DNA from: Dactylorhiza incarnata
Taxonomy: Eukaryota; Streptophyta; Magnoliopsida; Asparagales; Orchidaceae
NCBI GenBank assembly: GCA_033032865.1
Contig: JAWHQI010000259.1
Span: forward strand, 186,001-250,000
Direction of reading: 5' to 3'
Length of the DNA: 64,000 nt
A program made the position numbers and the translations under genes. Each line of letters opens with the position of its first letter. Within the stretch, counting starts at the first letter, position 1. The notes beneath the pieces were generated by a model. It did no database searches. It was not told the DNA's origin and worked only from the letters and a program-made list of their open reading frames with translations. Of this stretch, positions 20,057 to 30,626 are shown in pieces.

Positions 20057-22225
20057 AACATGTTTATGGTCACTTAGATATATTATGCAATATGACTTTC
20101 ACACTTCAAGCCTAATGTTTATCAAATCGAATTAAATTAAATTAAATATAAAGTCATAAAGTTTTCAAGTGATCTATCTTTTCATTTTATATGTTTTATC
20201 CTTTTTAAATCCATTGCCTATAAATGTCTTATATTATCATTATAAATCGAATGCTAAATTTGCTAAATTATATTATCAAGACTAATGAAATTACTTCCAA
20301 AATTGGATTTAACTGGACTCTTAGGGGTCTTAGGCTAAAATATTAAATGCACAACTTATTGCATATTTATCTATTTTCTTTGTTGCATGTGATAGCCCCT
20401 ATAATGGAAAATCATAATTGAAAAATTACAAAAATGATGAATATTATTTCACACACTCCACCTTGATTTATTAATATCATATGCTAAAATTCACTATAAT
20501 CATATATCATAATTCATGATCTATCAAGACCTATCTTAAATTCACTAATTCTATCAACCTTAGAAATTATGAAATATATGATTGTGATTGGTATTATAAG
20601 TTTCATATCTTGTTTAGTGTGTGTGATGTACATCTCTATTGTCTGCATGAATCTCATCATATTTAGACCTTAAAATTAACTTGACATTAACAAGATGAAA
20701 TCAAATAGAATTGCCTTTTCATTTTAGGTCTATAAATTTTCAAAACTCTATAATTGATTACATACAAACCAATTATATATATTTAGCATATTTTGCATAA
20801 CATCCAAATTCATTATCCTAGCTACACCTCTTGGTATATGCTCAATTTAGTGTATATGCTAGGATTATCAATATAGTGACATGCTGAAGGTAGAGAAATT
20901 TTGAGCTTTAAAATTCATGAGTACAATGTGGTTTCAAAATCCACTATATGTTCTAAAACTAAAACAAACTCATGTTTTATGAATCAATCCTTAGACTAAA
21001 ATGCTTAGTATATCCATAATCATTAACCCATGACTTGTGTCTCATAATAGCGAGGGCGTAGGATTGTGTGCATTAGAGACCTAACCTCTAAGTCATGTCT
21101 TGTCCTTAACCTCCTGGCGTTAGCTCCTGGCATTAGAGACCTAACCTCCTGGCGTTAGCTCTTTTGCTCCTTTGCTCCAAACATGTTTATGGTCACTTAG
21201 ATATATTATGCAATATGACTTTCACACTTCAAGCCTAATGTTTATCAAATCGAATTAAATTAAATTAAATATAAAGTCATAAAGTTTTCAAGTGATCTAT
21301 CTTTTCTTTTTATATGTTTTATCCTTTTTAAATTCATTGCCTATAAATGTCTTATATTATCATTATAAATCGAATGCTAAATTTGCTAAATTATATTATC
21401 AAGACTAATGAAATTACTTTCAAAATTGGATTTAAATGGACTTTTAGGGGTCTTGGGCTAAAATATTAAATGCACAACTTATTGCATATTTATCTATTTT
21501 CTTTGTTGCATGTGATAGCCCCTATAATGAAAAATCATAATTGAAAAATTACAAAAATGATGAATATTATTTCACACACTCCACCTTGATTTATTAATAT
21601 CATATGCTAAAATTCACTATAATCATATATCATAATTCATGATCTATCAAGACCTATCTTGAATTCACTAATTCTATCAACCTTAGAAATTATGAAATAT
21701 ATGATTGTGATTGGTATTATAAGTTTCATATTTTGTTTAGTGTGTGTGATGTGCATCTCTATTGTTTGCATGAATCTCATCATATTTAGACCTTAAAATT
21801 AACTTGACATTAACAAGATGAAATCAAATAGAATTGCCTTTTCATTCTAGGTCTATAAATTTTCAAAACTCTATAATTGATTACATACAAACCAATTATA
21901 TATATTTAGCATATTTTGCATAACATCCAAATTCATTATCCTAGCTGCACCTCTTGGTATATGCTCAATTTAGTGTATATACTAGGATTATCAATATAGT
22001 GACATGCTAAAGGTAGAGAAATTTTGAGCTTTAAAATTCATGAGTACAATGTGGTTTCAAAATCCACTATATGTTCTAAAACTAAAACAAACTCATGTTT
22101 TATGAATCAATCCTTAGACTAAAATGCTTAGTATATCCATAATCATTAACCCATGACTTGTGTCTCATAATAGCGAGGGCATAGGATTGTGTGCATTAGA
22201 GACCTAACCTCTAAGTCATGTCTTG
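20057..22225 (+). repeat. Tandem duplication of about 1.1 kb in X1
   Basis: 20057-21105 is repeated at 21180-22225 with few differences, both copies running from ACATGTTTATGGTCACTTAG to CATGTCTTGTCCTTAACC. The junction (21106-21177) consists of CTCCTGGCGTTAGCTCC words ending CTTTGCTCCAA, which also occur at 22724-22745 downstream of copy 2. X2 has a single copy. Template switching at the motif during reverse transcription would explain it. Confidence 0.85.
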
Positions 22226-22390
22226 TCCTTAACCGGGGAGGGTTCCAAGAGGGCCTTGCGAGGCACTGGGGGAAAGAGTACTAGGTTGAGCATCGTCTTT
22301 TGTATGCATATGAGATTAACACCCCAACCTACAACATGTGTGCATCTCCTCATGTCCATCCGTCTCTTAGTATGGGGCTATAGTGTGTAG
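22180..22390 (+). other. Conserved GC-rich non-coding block of the X family (X1 copy)
   Basis: Includes CATGTCTTGTCCTTAACC, GGGCCTTGCGAGGCACTG and CCCCAACCTAC. Reverse-complement counterparts occur at 39300-39545 (X2) and 52760-52990 (X3). It is a GC-rich island in AT-rich surroundings, about 2 kb downstream of the gag stop in X2. It contains a short hairpin, GCCT...AGGC. Unknown role. Confidence 0.7.
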
Positions 22391-24475
22391 ACATATAGTT
22401 GGGGTATATTATTCTTGGGTATACTCATATTATATTCATTGCATGAATATTATCTCACTCTTTATACATAAATCATGCATATTTATTTTTGTTCTAACAT
22501 TGCATCTTGTGTTTGCATATTTTATTATTTTGAGCTTTAATGATTTTACAAAACACAAATATTTGGAAAATCACCAAAAATATGCTAAAAGAGCCTTCAA
22601 ATCTATTCAATATACTCTGAAATTTTAACTGAAGGAAGGTCTCTTTATAATACAAATGAATTATGAAAAATGTTTTTCAAAACATCAAAATTTGCAGTTC
22701 TGTCTCGGCGTTAAGAAGCTAACTCCTGGCGTTAGCTCCTTTGCTCCAAAATTGTTTTTTTTTTGAATAATTTCTGGTATTATTTTAATGTTTTTTGTGT
22801 GTTGTATTTCTCTGTATGTAAAAAGTTTTCTATCTTTTTACTTTAAAAAACAAAATTTTATTTCTTTTCAAAAAAATATGTATTTTCTCATGCATTATTT
22901 TGGGTGTATCTTTCTGGCATAGAATATCATTTACTGAAAGGGCTATTAAAGACTTCTATGTTTTCCAGAGAATATATATAAAAAAAATACAAAATTACAA
23001 AACAATTTCAAAGAACAAAATTATGTTTTTTTTTCTTTATGTGTGTTTATTGTTTTGTGCATATATAAAAATTCAAAAATTTATAAAAACTGATTGTTAT
23101 TCATTGTCATTGTCAAGGATGATTAATTATATCAATTAAAGGTTAAATACAATGTTTAATTTAACTTTCAAGTTTCTTAAAAAACATTGTTTTGTATTTG
23201 TCATGCCTTGAAAATTATCTTGATATGTGCAATGAAATTGATTGTAGATAAACATGTGTAGAAATGCTTAGCATGCCTCTAAGTATGAGTAATGTATTAT
23301 ATTTGATAATGATTCATTCACTCACTTATTTTTGATAACTTACATGTGTTTACAATCTTATTCTTGCATGATTGTATAGTGTAATAACATAAGTAATTAA
23401 AATGCTTAAATGATTACCTACACAACATTGAATTGATTATTACAATTCTTTGTCTTTCATGCACTTATCCTTTAGAGAAACGTGGTTTCAAATTCAAATG
23501 CTATGTTTGCAAAATAAGTGAATTTGGAGTCCTTGGTCATAAAAATCAAAATTAAATAAAAATAGATGACAGGGAAAACTCCACCTAAGAATTGTAAAGT
23601 GTCTTGTAGCAAACAATTTTTATACCACCTCTTAGTACACCGGATCAAAAAAAATAATGCTAAAAAGTATAAAAGTGATCCCTCAAGCACTACTTTGCAC
23701 CCTGATAAGTCTTATTAAGCATTGTGTGTGCATAATACCTTGGTAGTTGTACTCTGTATTCATGTGCATTTAAATATTGTGGAAGTAATAGTATTTGTGT
23801 ATTTTAATGTTGTGTTATTTCATTATATATGTCATGTGTTTTTAATTGATTCACTTGTATACTTTATCAAAACACTACTTTGTACACATCTTTATCTTTT
23901 ATAAAACTTCTACTCATGAGAATTGGATCATAATGCTCATCTACACTATTCTCTACAAACTTAAGTAAATGCACTAGATAACAAAGCATGATTGCTACAA
24001 TGTTTATGTTTACTTGAAATGCAAATTTTATTACATTATAGTTTTTGTATCTTTTCTTGATAGTATAAAATCATGCTTGCAATTTTATCTTAATGGAATA
24101 ACATCTCTTGAATCTATAACTCAAACATCAACTTTTCAAATTTAAAACTCATTATCCTTTATATGATTTTATCTTCTAAAATGATGTTTATGTTTAAGAG
24201 TGTTTATTATATTCTTCTGCTAAGTTTACCACTTATACTCATTCATGTCTATTATTTTTAACACCGTGGTATTCTTTTCAACAAGTGATATCTTAAAATA
24301 AGAATGCTTACTTTATCATTTCAGTTATGTTGCTTACTACTTTATGTTCCATCATGCTTATATTTTTTCTCAACAAGTAGTATTTAACAAGCTTTTGATT
24401 GCATCCTATTTTTCTTCTCAACATAAATCATTTAAATTTTTATTGCAAACTATCATCTACACCCTTTTTTGATAC

Positions 24476-24883
24476 TACCAAAAGGGGAGATTAAATTTCA
24501 TAAGAAGTATTTATGTAGGGGTAGTAATCATATAGGAGGTGCATTATTTATCATGTGCTCGATCATGACAATCCTTCAATAAGTGATTCCTAACCACTTA
24601 GTAAATATACACTCATCTCTACCCGCTTTTGCTAATAATAAAGGGGGAGAATAAATTGAGAAATCTAGTAAAATAGATATTTAGGGGGAGTAAATTGTAA
24701 GAGAACGCTTATGTAGGGGGAGGAATTTATATAAAATTAATTTGCATTATCGCATTCAATTCTATCACGCTCTTAATATGTTATTCATGCATATCTTATT
24801 ACAGCACTTATCTATAAACATAAATTGTCTTAATCTCACTAATTTATCATACAGGTATTTGTTATTATCAAAAGGGGGGAGAT
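24476..24883 (+). other. Multiple polypurine tracts of X1
   Basis: Five A/G tracts precede the 3' LTR: AAAAGGGGAGATT, AAAGGGGGAGAATAA, TTTAGGGGGAG, GTAGGGGGAGGAA and finally AAAAGGGGGGAGAT directly against the LTR. Repeated tracts upstream of the LTR are a described mark of Sireviruses. Only the last needs to be used; the others may be spare plus-strand primers. Confidence 0.75.
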
Positions 24884-26495
24884 TGTTGGAGCCTATGTTC
24901 CGCATCTCTTGGTTTGAGAATAACAAATACCGTGTTGTATTTGATCTTGTATTTTGTGTGTTTACATTGTGCAAGTTGTACAGGAACTATAGATACACAT
25001 CCCTATGAGTAGTATGCTGATTGGAGATGATTCTCTGGAAAGAGAGCTAACGCCCGCTTTAAGAGTTAACACCCCGCTTTAAGAGTTAACGCCCCGCTTT
25101 AACTCTTAACTCCCTGCTTTAAGGGTTAACGCCTCGCTTTAAGAGTTAACGCCCCGCTTTAACTCTTAATGCCCCACTTTAAGAGTTAACGCCCCATTTT
25201 AACTCTTAACGCCCCGCGTTAGCGTTAACGCCCCGCATTAACTTTTTCATCGATAAGGGATGTCGTCGATGAGGGAATGACGTCAAAAAGAAGTACCATC
25301 GAGTACTAAGAGACAACGCCAGCGTTGACTCTTAATGCCCGCGTTAAGTCCACAAACTGCCACGATCTTGACGGTTGCGCGATTTCAGCCACGATAGTGC
25401 ATGATCACTAACGTTGGCGTCAACTCTTAACGCCAAGCGTTAGCTCCCGTGCCTATTTAAAGAGCAGACCCTCTCATTATTTGAAATATGATTCCAGAAT
25501 TCTGATACTTTTGAGAGAGGCTCGTCTGCAGCAATTAAGAGATCTCCCTTGGGCTAACATGAAGATCTAAAGAAGATTTTGAAGGAGAAGGTCTACAATG
25601 CTTATTCCTTACGAAGGACGATCACTTCCAGAACGCCAAGATCTACATCGCCTTCGTCTTCACCTTCTTAGGGAGTTTCTCTTACTTTATCTTTATCTTG
25701 TAATCTTTTACTTTTTCCTTTTGTAATTTGTGTGGAGAAATCATTCGGGGAGAACGTCAAATTCCGGGAAGGATTCCGTGGGTAAATTCATCGCGGTTGT
25801 TGGCGACTAGGTCCATGTGCGGCTTAGGGGGTAATTCGCCGCCTTGTGCATGGCGACTAGGTCGACATTAGATCTAGGGGGTGGCTAGAGGACTTATCTG
25901 GGGTTAGATAGGCTATAGCCAACCGGTCCTTGGGAGAAGGACTGGTGAAATAACAAAAAGTGTTTGTACAAATTCTCGCCTTGATTTCTAGCGTTATAGA
26001 AATCAAACATTTGTGTATTCAATTTATTATGAAATAAAATCATGTCTTTTAATGTTCTATTCAATTGATTTTATTTCCTCTTCAAGAATGTTTTAATTTA
26101 TATTTTTATTAAAGTATTGAAATTAACATTTGTGTAATTATCTTTGAAATACAATAATTGTTTTCATTATCTCTGATTTTCTGGAATTGTATTTCATTTA
26201 AGATTTCATAAGTAAAATCATTGTGGCAATCTTTTTGTGCTAAGTAATATTTTTTGGAGAGCTAACGCCCAGCGTTAACACTTAACACCGGGCGTTAACA
26301 ACAGTTAACAAAATGTTTGTTTCTCTTGTTTAAAAAGGAATCTTCAATACAATCTTTTCTGAGATATCAAAATATATTTTCTTATAAAATATTCCTAAAC
26401 TTTGGTCACAAAATTTGATAAATTTAATTAAAATTTAAAATTCCATAAAACCCTTATTCACCCCCCCCCCTCTAAGGGCGACGTAAGATCCAACA
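24884..26495 (+). repeat. X1 3' LTR
   Basis: Starts TGTTGGAGCC after the polypurine tract and ends GTAAGATCCAACA. About 1612 bp. A palindrome array lies in U3 (25041-25245), further words at 25405-25445, and a TATA-like CTATTTAAAG near 25452. Near the end a C run (10 C from 26461) sits inside a CCCTTA...TAAGGG stem shared by all X-family LTRs. The partner LTR is outside the window. Confidence 0.9.
25041..25245. repeat. Twenty-base array with inverted cores in X1 U3
   Basis: Eight consecutive units of 20 bp, each GC-T core C-GCCCC. In five units the 11-bp core is TTAAGAGTTAA (one reads TTAAGGGTTAA); in three it is TTAACTCTTAA, its exact reverse complement. Order F F R F F R F R. The flanking GCT and CGCCCC keep one orientation, so only the core is flipped. 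Two degenerate units with CGTTAGCGTTAACGCC follow. Confidence 0.9.
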
Positions 26496-27052
26496 GATCG
26501 ACCTTGCAGCACACAATACAGCTCTTCCCAATCAAACAGTGCCCTTCTTTTAGACCTAACATCTTCTTTTATACTTCCTTCTTACATTCAACAGCTATTA
26601 GAATCCCCTGACACAGCATGGACATCTGTCAAAAGTGTATCTTGCTTTTCTGCCACTTGCGCCAAAAATAGATCCCGCCAGTGCTTTATTCATATTTGAA
26701 TCTGTCTCAGCGGTTGGGCTGAGACAGACTTCAGACTCAGTGGCAACTTTTGTCTCCGTCTCAGAGGCTCCGCTAAGACAGACAGTCGTCTTAGCGTTTT
26801 TTGTCTATCTGCAGCTCAGCGTCCCTGACTCCTTCTCGACGACACCTGGGCTTCTCTCAGCGGTTCAGCTGAGACTGAGAGGTCGTCTCAGCGGTTTTGG
26901 CATTTAGACCTCTGAATATATTCCACTTCTTGGAATAACCTAACCCTACTTTAGCATGATACAAAATAGGGTTTATCAAATACAATATGTACTTAGCATT
27001 GAGTGTGATGCCTCTTCAAATCAAGGGAACATTGAGGGCAATATTCCCAATA
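26496..27052 (-). repeat. Z 3' LTR, partial, with AACCGCTGAG array
   Basis: 557 bp visible; the inner end is decayed (CCCAATA instead of CCCAACA). Between 26695 and 26900 the word CTCAGCGGTT / AACCGCTGAG and its partial forms (GCTGAGAC, GTCTCAG) recur in both orientations. On the minus strand a TATA box TATAAAAG follows at 26573-26566. The rest of the LTR lies left of X1, outside the window. The frame at 26635-26907 is a product of the array. Confidence 0.75.
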
Positions 27053-27686
27053 ATCTCCCCCTATTTGAATAAGGCAGAACATCCTCAATGCTAAGGTACA
27101 TAACAAGAGAAAACTTATCTTGTAATGAGTTATTTAACATTCATGATATCACATCAAATAAAAGTTGACATAACTAAGGCATTACAGATCATGTCAATAC
27201 AGATTACATTTATGACAATCATAATAACAACATAGTTTATCAAAACAATAGCATTGTTAATTCATCATGTTCATATATAACAGAATCTTTATAGCAATGA
27301 TACTGACTATTACTAGGCTTTGACTAAGATTAGCCTTTAACATAAACCAATAGATTTAGCTTCCAATTTCATTTTCATTTCTTTCAAAATGTTGATACAT
27401 TGTTTAAATTACATTTTGAATTTCAACAAGAAACTAAATACATTAATTTAAGTTTTTCTCTTCTTGGAGGATGTTGAGCATTCAACATTATCAGCAACAA
27501 TTTATTTCACTTTTGTTGAGGCCTCCTTGTCTTCAGTAGCATCAGCCTTGTTTTCAGCAGCAGTAGTAGCAGTGTCCTCTTATGCATTTGCTGCTACAAT
27601 TTCAGCTAGCTTCTTCTTGTTCTCTTACCTTTTGAAGTATAGGTATGGCTTTGGATGTACCTAGAATGCATCCTCCTTGGGTTGTC

Positions 27687-30136
27687 CTACAACACCAGAT
27701 TTGCTTTGAATATTCTTTTCTTTTTTGTGTTTCTTTCCAAGTGCTTTATCCATTCTTCACAGGGATAGATTCTATCAATGTCTTTGCAGACCTGTCCATG
27801 GCTTAGCCATGCATTCAGGATTATGCTCTTGGAGTCCTCACTCCAATATTCAAGATCTGGGTCTTTGCTCTGCTCATCCCTTTGCCTAGCCATAAACTCT
27901 TCAACTAGCATCATTTGTTCTCTCTCTTCTCTTTGCCAATATGACATTCTGAGCAATTTTCTCTTGTTTAGAGAAGTACCAATCTTCTGCTCTCTGCCTA
28001 TCCAGGAGGGGAAGGTTTAAGGCTAGCCTTGTTCCTTGCAGAACTTTGAGGGCTAGCTCAGAGTTGGTAATAGCATTGGTGTTCTCGCACTTTCTGGCTT
28101 TTTCAAATATTCTTTGATTAATGTCTTGGTTAGCTGTTGTGATTGTGCCATAGAGGGTTTGGAAGACATTTTCAATATCAACTTTGAGCTCATCCTTCAG
28201 CTTTACTGCCTCAGCATCCATTTGGATAGCAGTTGACCACACATATTCCTCAATATGTTTTGCTGTATTCTGAAGCACCCCATCTGCTTTGCTGACATAG
28301 TCTTTGACATATATCATATCAGACTCTGCCATTTTAGTGTCATTGTTGATGGATCTGAATATTTCAGATTGAGAGTTTACTGTCCTTTTTAGACATGACA
28401 AAACACTTGGTCATTTGTTGATTCAAATAGATAGTTTCATCTTTGATGGGCTTTAGTGCAGCCATAACTTCATTCTTTACATTTGAGATGGACTGATCTA
28501 CATACTCCTTCACTGTAGAGGCTGACCTATCAACATAATCCTTCATGGATGCCAGATGGGTATCTAGCATTATTTGAATAACACTAATAATGTTCTCATT
28601 TGACTGTGAGGTGATTGTGGTTGAAGCTTGCTGATTAATCACTTCTGATTCTTTGAGCTCTTGAGGGAGATTTGGAAGAGGGATTGATTCTACTTGGGGG
28701 GTTATCTGCCCTTGTACTTGGTCAGGAAGGACTCCATCATCATCCTGATCATCATCTCCAACATCAATAACATCATTATTATTATCATCAGACTTTCCTT
28801 GCTCCTCCCCCTCAGATAGAGCACCAGTTTGTCTTTGATCTGGTGAATCCCAGAGACCTGGTAGATTATCAGGATTAAATTTGATTTCTTCTTTCAAGAT
28901 TTAAGAGGATGGTGTCAAGCTTACTTTGCAAATCCTCAGGAGAATGCACTTTGTCCTCATCAATCCTTTCAGAGAATTTTTCAGCATTATTATTATTATC
29001 AGCAACATCCATTGCAGATGGCTCTTGTTGTTGCACCCCCTCAGATAGGGCATCCAACTGGCCTTGAGTATCTGAAGTTTAGCTTATTGTTGAATCATAT
29101 GTTATTAACTAATTTACTTGTTCAAGATTATATACTATTATCAGTAATTTGAGTTTGAAGGATTAATTACCAAGGGTGGTCATTTTTTCCATGTTATTGT
29201 TGTTGGTAGTGTCAGCAGGCATATTTTGTTTATCTACAACACCTTTATCAGATGTTGCATCCTCATTCTTTTCAATAACATCTTTGTTTGGACTGCTGTG
29301 GGAGTTCAGATCAGCACCAGCATCCTCATCCTTATCAGAATGTTCAGACTCAGAACTTGAGATAACCATTTTGGACCTCTTGTGATCTTTTGACATCTTC
29401 TTCTTCTTGTCCTTTACCTCTGAGGGATGGCTCATGGGGAGCACCCTAGTGAACCTCTCCAAAGTTTTTATATCCATCCTTAGAGGTAGTGGAGATTTGA
29501 TCCTTTGGAGCTCTCAAACTTCTCAGGATAGGTGTTGAGAAGGTAGAGGGACAAAATTCTTCCCATGTTGGGGGATTGCAGGCACTCTTTCAATCTCTGG
29601 AAGATCACATTTCCCCAGGATGTCTTCATCTTCAAGATTATCCTTGTCATCAGTTCAAACATGAACTGAGAGATGGTGTCATGGGATCCTGGTTTACAAA
29701 GTATGGCCTTCCCAACTATGTTAGAGAGGAGCTTTCCTCTTTGATTGAAGAATTTTCTCTTCATTGAGCCTTTTTGGGCATCACCATAGTTACACCATGC
29801 AAGAGCTTTCTTCTTGTCTTTTTCTGAGATTTCTTCTTCCTCATTAAGACTGCATGGAGTTAAATGCATAACTTTTTCTATTCTCTTAGAGGAGACTCTA
29901 ATCTTTTCATCTCCAACCTTTGACTTCAAGGTGGACTTGGATGTGGAGATCCTTACATTGCCGTACCATTCCAGAACTTCAATTCTGAGAATGACAGTGG
30001 GCTCAGACAGAAGGTATTCCAGACCTTGAGCTTCTAGAAGTTGAATCACCTCCTATATTTCTTCTGGAGCATGAGCAAATCCATTTCTTACTACCTCATA
30101 CCCTTCCAGAAGATCCTTAGAACTCTTTGGCGCCAT
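27687..30136 (-). pseudogene. Z third ORF, Transposase_32-like domain plus coiled coil, broken
   Basis: Starts at ATG 30136 (MAPKSSKDLLEGYEV) with an in-frame TAG near 30053, then reads 30049-29480, 29477-29163, 29078-28875, 28897-28364, 28401-27901 and 27956-27687 in shifting frames. A probable intron is at about 29166-29079 (GTAATT...AAACTTCAG). The N-terminal 200 residues resemble the 'putative plant transposon protein' domain (Transposase_32), with the core LSNIVGKAILCKPGSHD; the matching core in U is LADIVGKVLLCKISAHD. Acidic Ser/Asp-rich sequence and a long coiled coil with VDRSASTVKEYVDQS-like repeats follow. No signal peptide or membrane segment is seen, so it is not an envelope protein. 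Function unknown. Confidence 0.75.
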
Positions 30137-30231
30137 TATTTCTGAGAAAATGAGACGCTGAGACAGAATGGAAGATGATTCGTCTCGGTGGCTGGGGAGT
30201 AAGGGTTGTGTAATTATCTTTACTCAACATT

Positions 30232-30485
30232 GGTCTATTTATATAGGTTTGGGTTATGTTTCGATTAACCCTAATGATTAAAGTTTATTGAACTTATTAT
30301 TTTAAGTGATTTTAGATCATTTAATGTTTAGTTTTGACAAACAGTAATTTAGGCAACCAGTCTCAACGGAACCGCTGAGACGGCGATCTAAACCGTTGGG
30401 ACATTTTAGCAGTCTCAGCGGTTCAGCTTGATTTTTTCCATCTGTCTCAGCGGCTCAGCTAAAACAAGTCTCCTATTTTATCTGA
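30232..30485 (-). promoter_or_regulatory. Internal promoter of Z third ORF: palindrome array plus TATA box
   Basis: On the minus strand, copies of AACCGCTGAGAC / GTCTCAGCGGTT (30355-30480) are followed by TATATAAATAG at 30245-30235 and, about 100 bases later, by the ATG at 30136. The words are those of the Z LTR array (26695-26900). The arrangement copies that of the LTR (array, TATA, transcript). The role is inferred from layout. Confidence 0.6.
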
Positions 30486-30626
30486 TCGTATAGACTAATA
30501 TTAAGCCATTGATTGGATTGTTTGATGACCTAATCATGTCACTAAGTGTGTTGATATGACAACATATTGTACTAGAACATAACTTTCAACCTATCATAGA
30601 GGACTGATAATAGGATAAGTTAGTCA

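Larger units (their letters stand above)
19980..24475 (+). other. X1 internal non-coding region
   Basis: 4.5 kb of AT-rich sequence where pol would be in an autonomous element. Frames here are short and unconserved. It is alignable by eye, in reverse complement, with the equivalent region of X2 (37024-41453), including the block near 22180-22390. A small patch at 22700-22745 (TCGGCGTTAAG, CTCCTGGCGTTAGCTCC) repeats the words found in the X1 LTR array. Confidence 0.7.
1..26495 (+). mobile_element. X1: gag-only Sirevirus-like copia element, 5' end outside window
   Basis: Plus-strand Ty1/copia element entered inside gag. It is read as 1-1022, then (after the inserted Y and G elements) 19975-24883, then its 3' LTR at 24884-26495. 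The two host halves join cleanly: the sequence around 1000-1022 plus 19980-20030 matches, in reverse complement, the uninterrupted region 41390-41450 of X2. No pol domain occurs between the gag stop (989) and the 3' LTR, so it is non-autonomous like X2 and X3. The polypurine tract abuts the LTR at 24871-24883. The target duplication cannot be tested because the left end is missing. The 3' end lies against the partial LTR of Z, so X1 probably inserted into Z. Confidence 0.85.

Noticed and set aside
23472..23690. 72-codon minus-strand frame in the X1 internal region
   Set aside because: No conservation of the frame in X2 or X3 and no recognisable domain.
25041..25245. CRISPR-like repeat array
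   Set aside because: Units are contiguous 20-mers with no spacers, inside a plant retrotransposon LTR.
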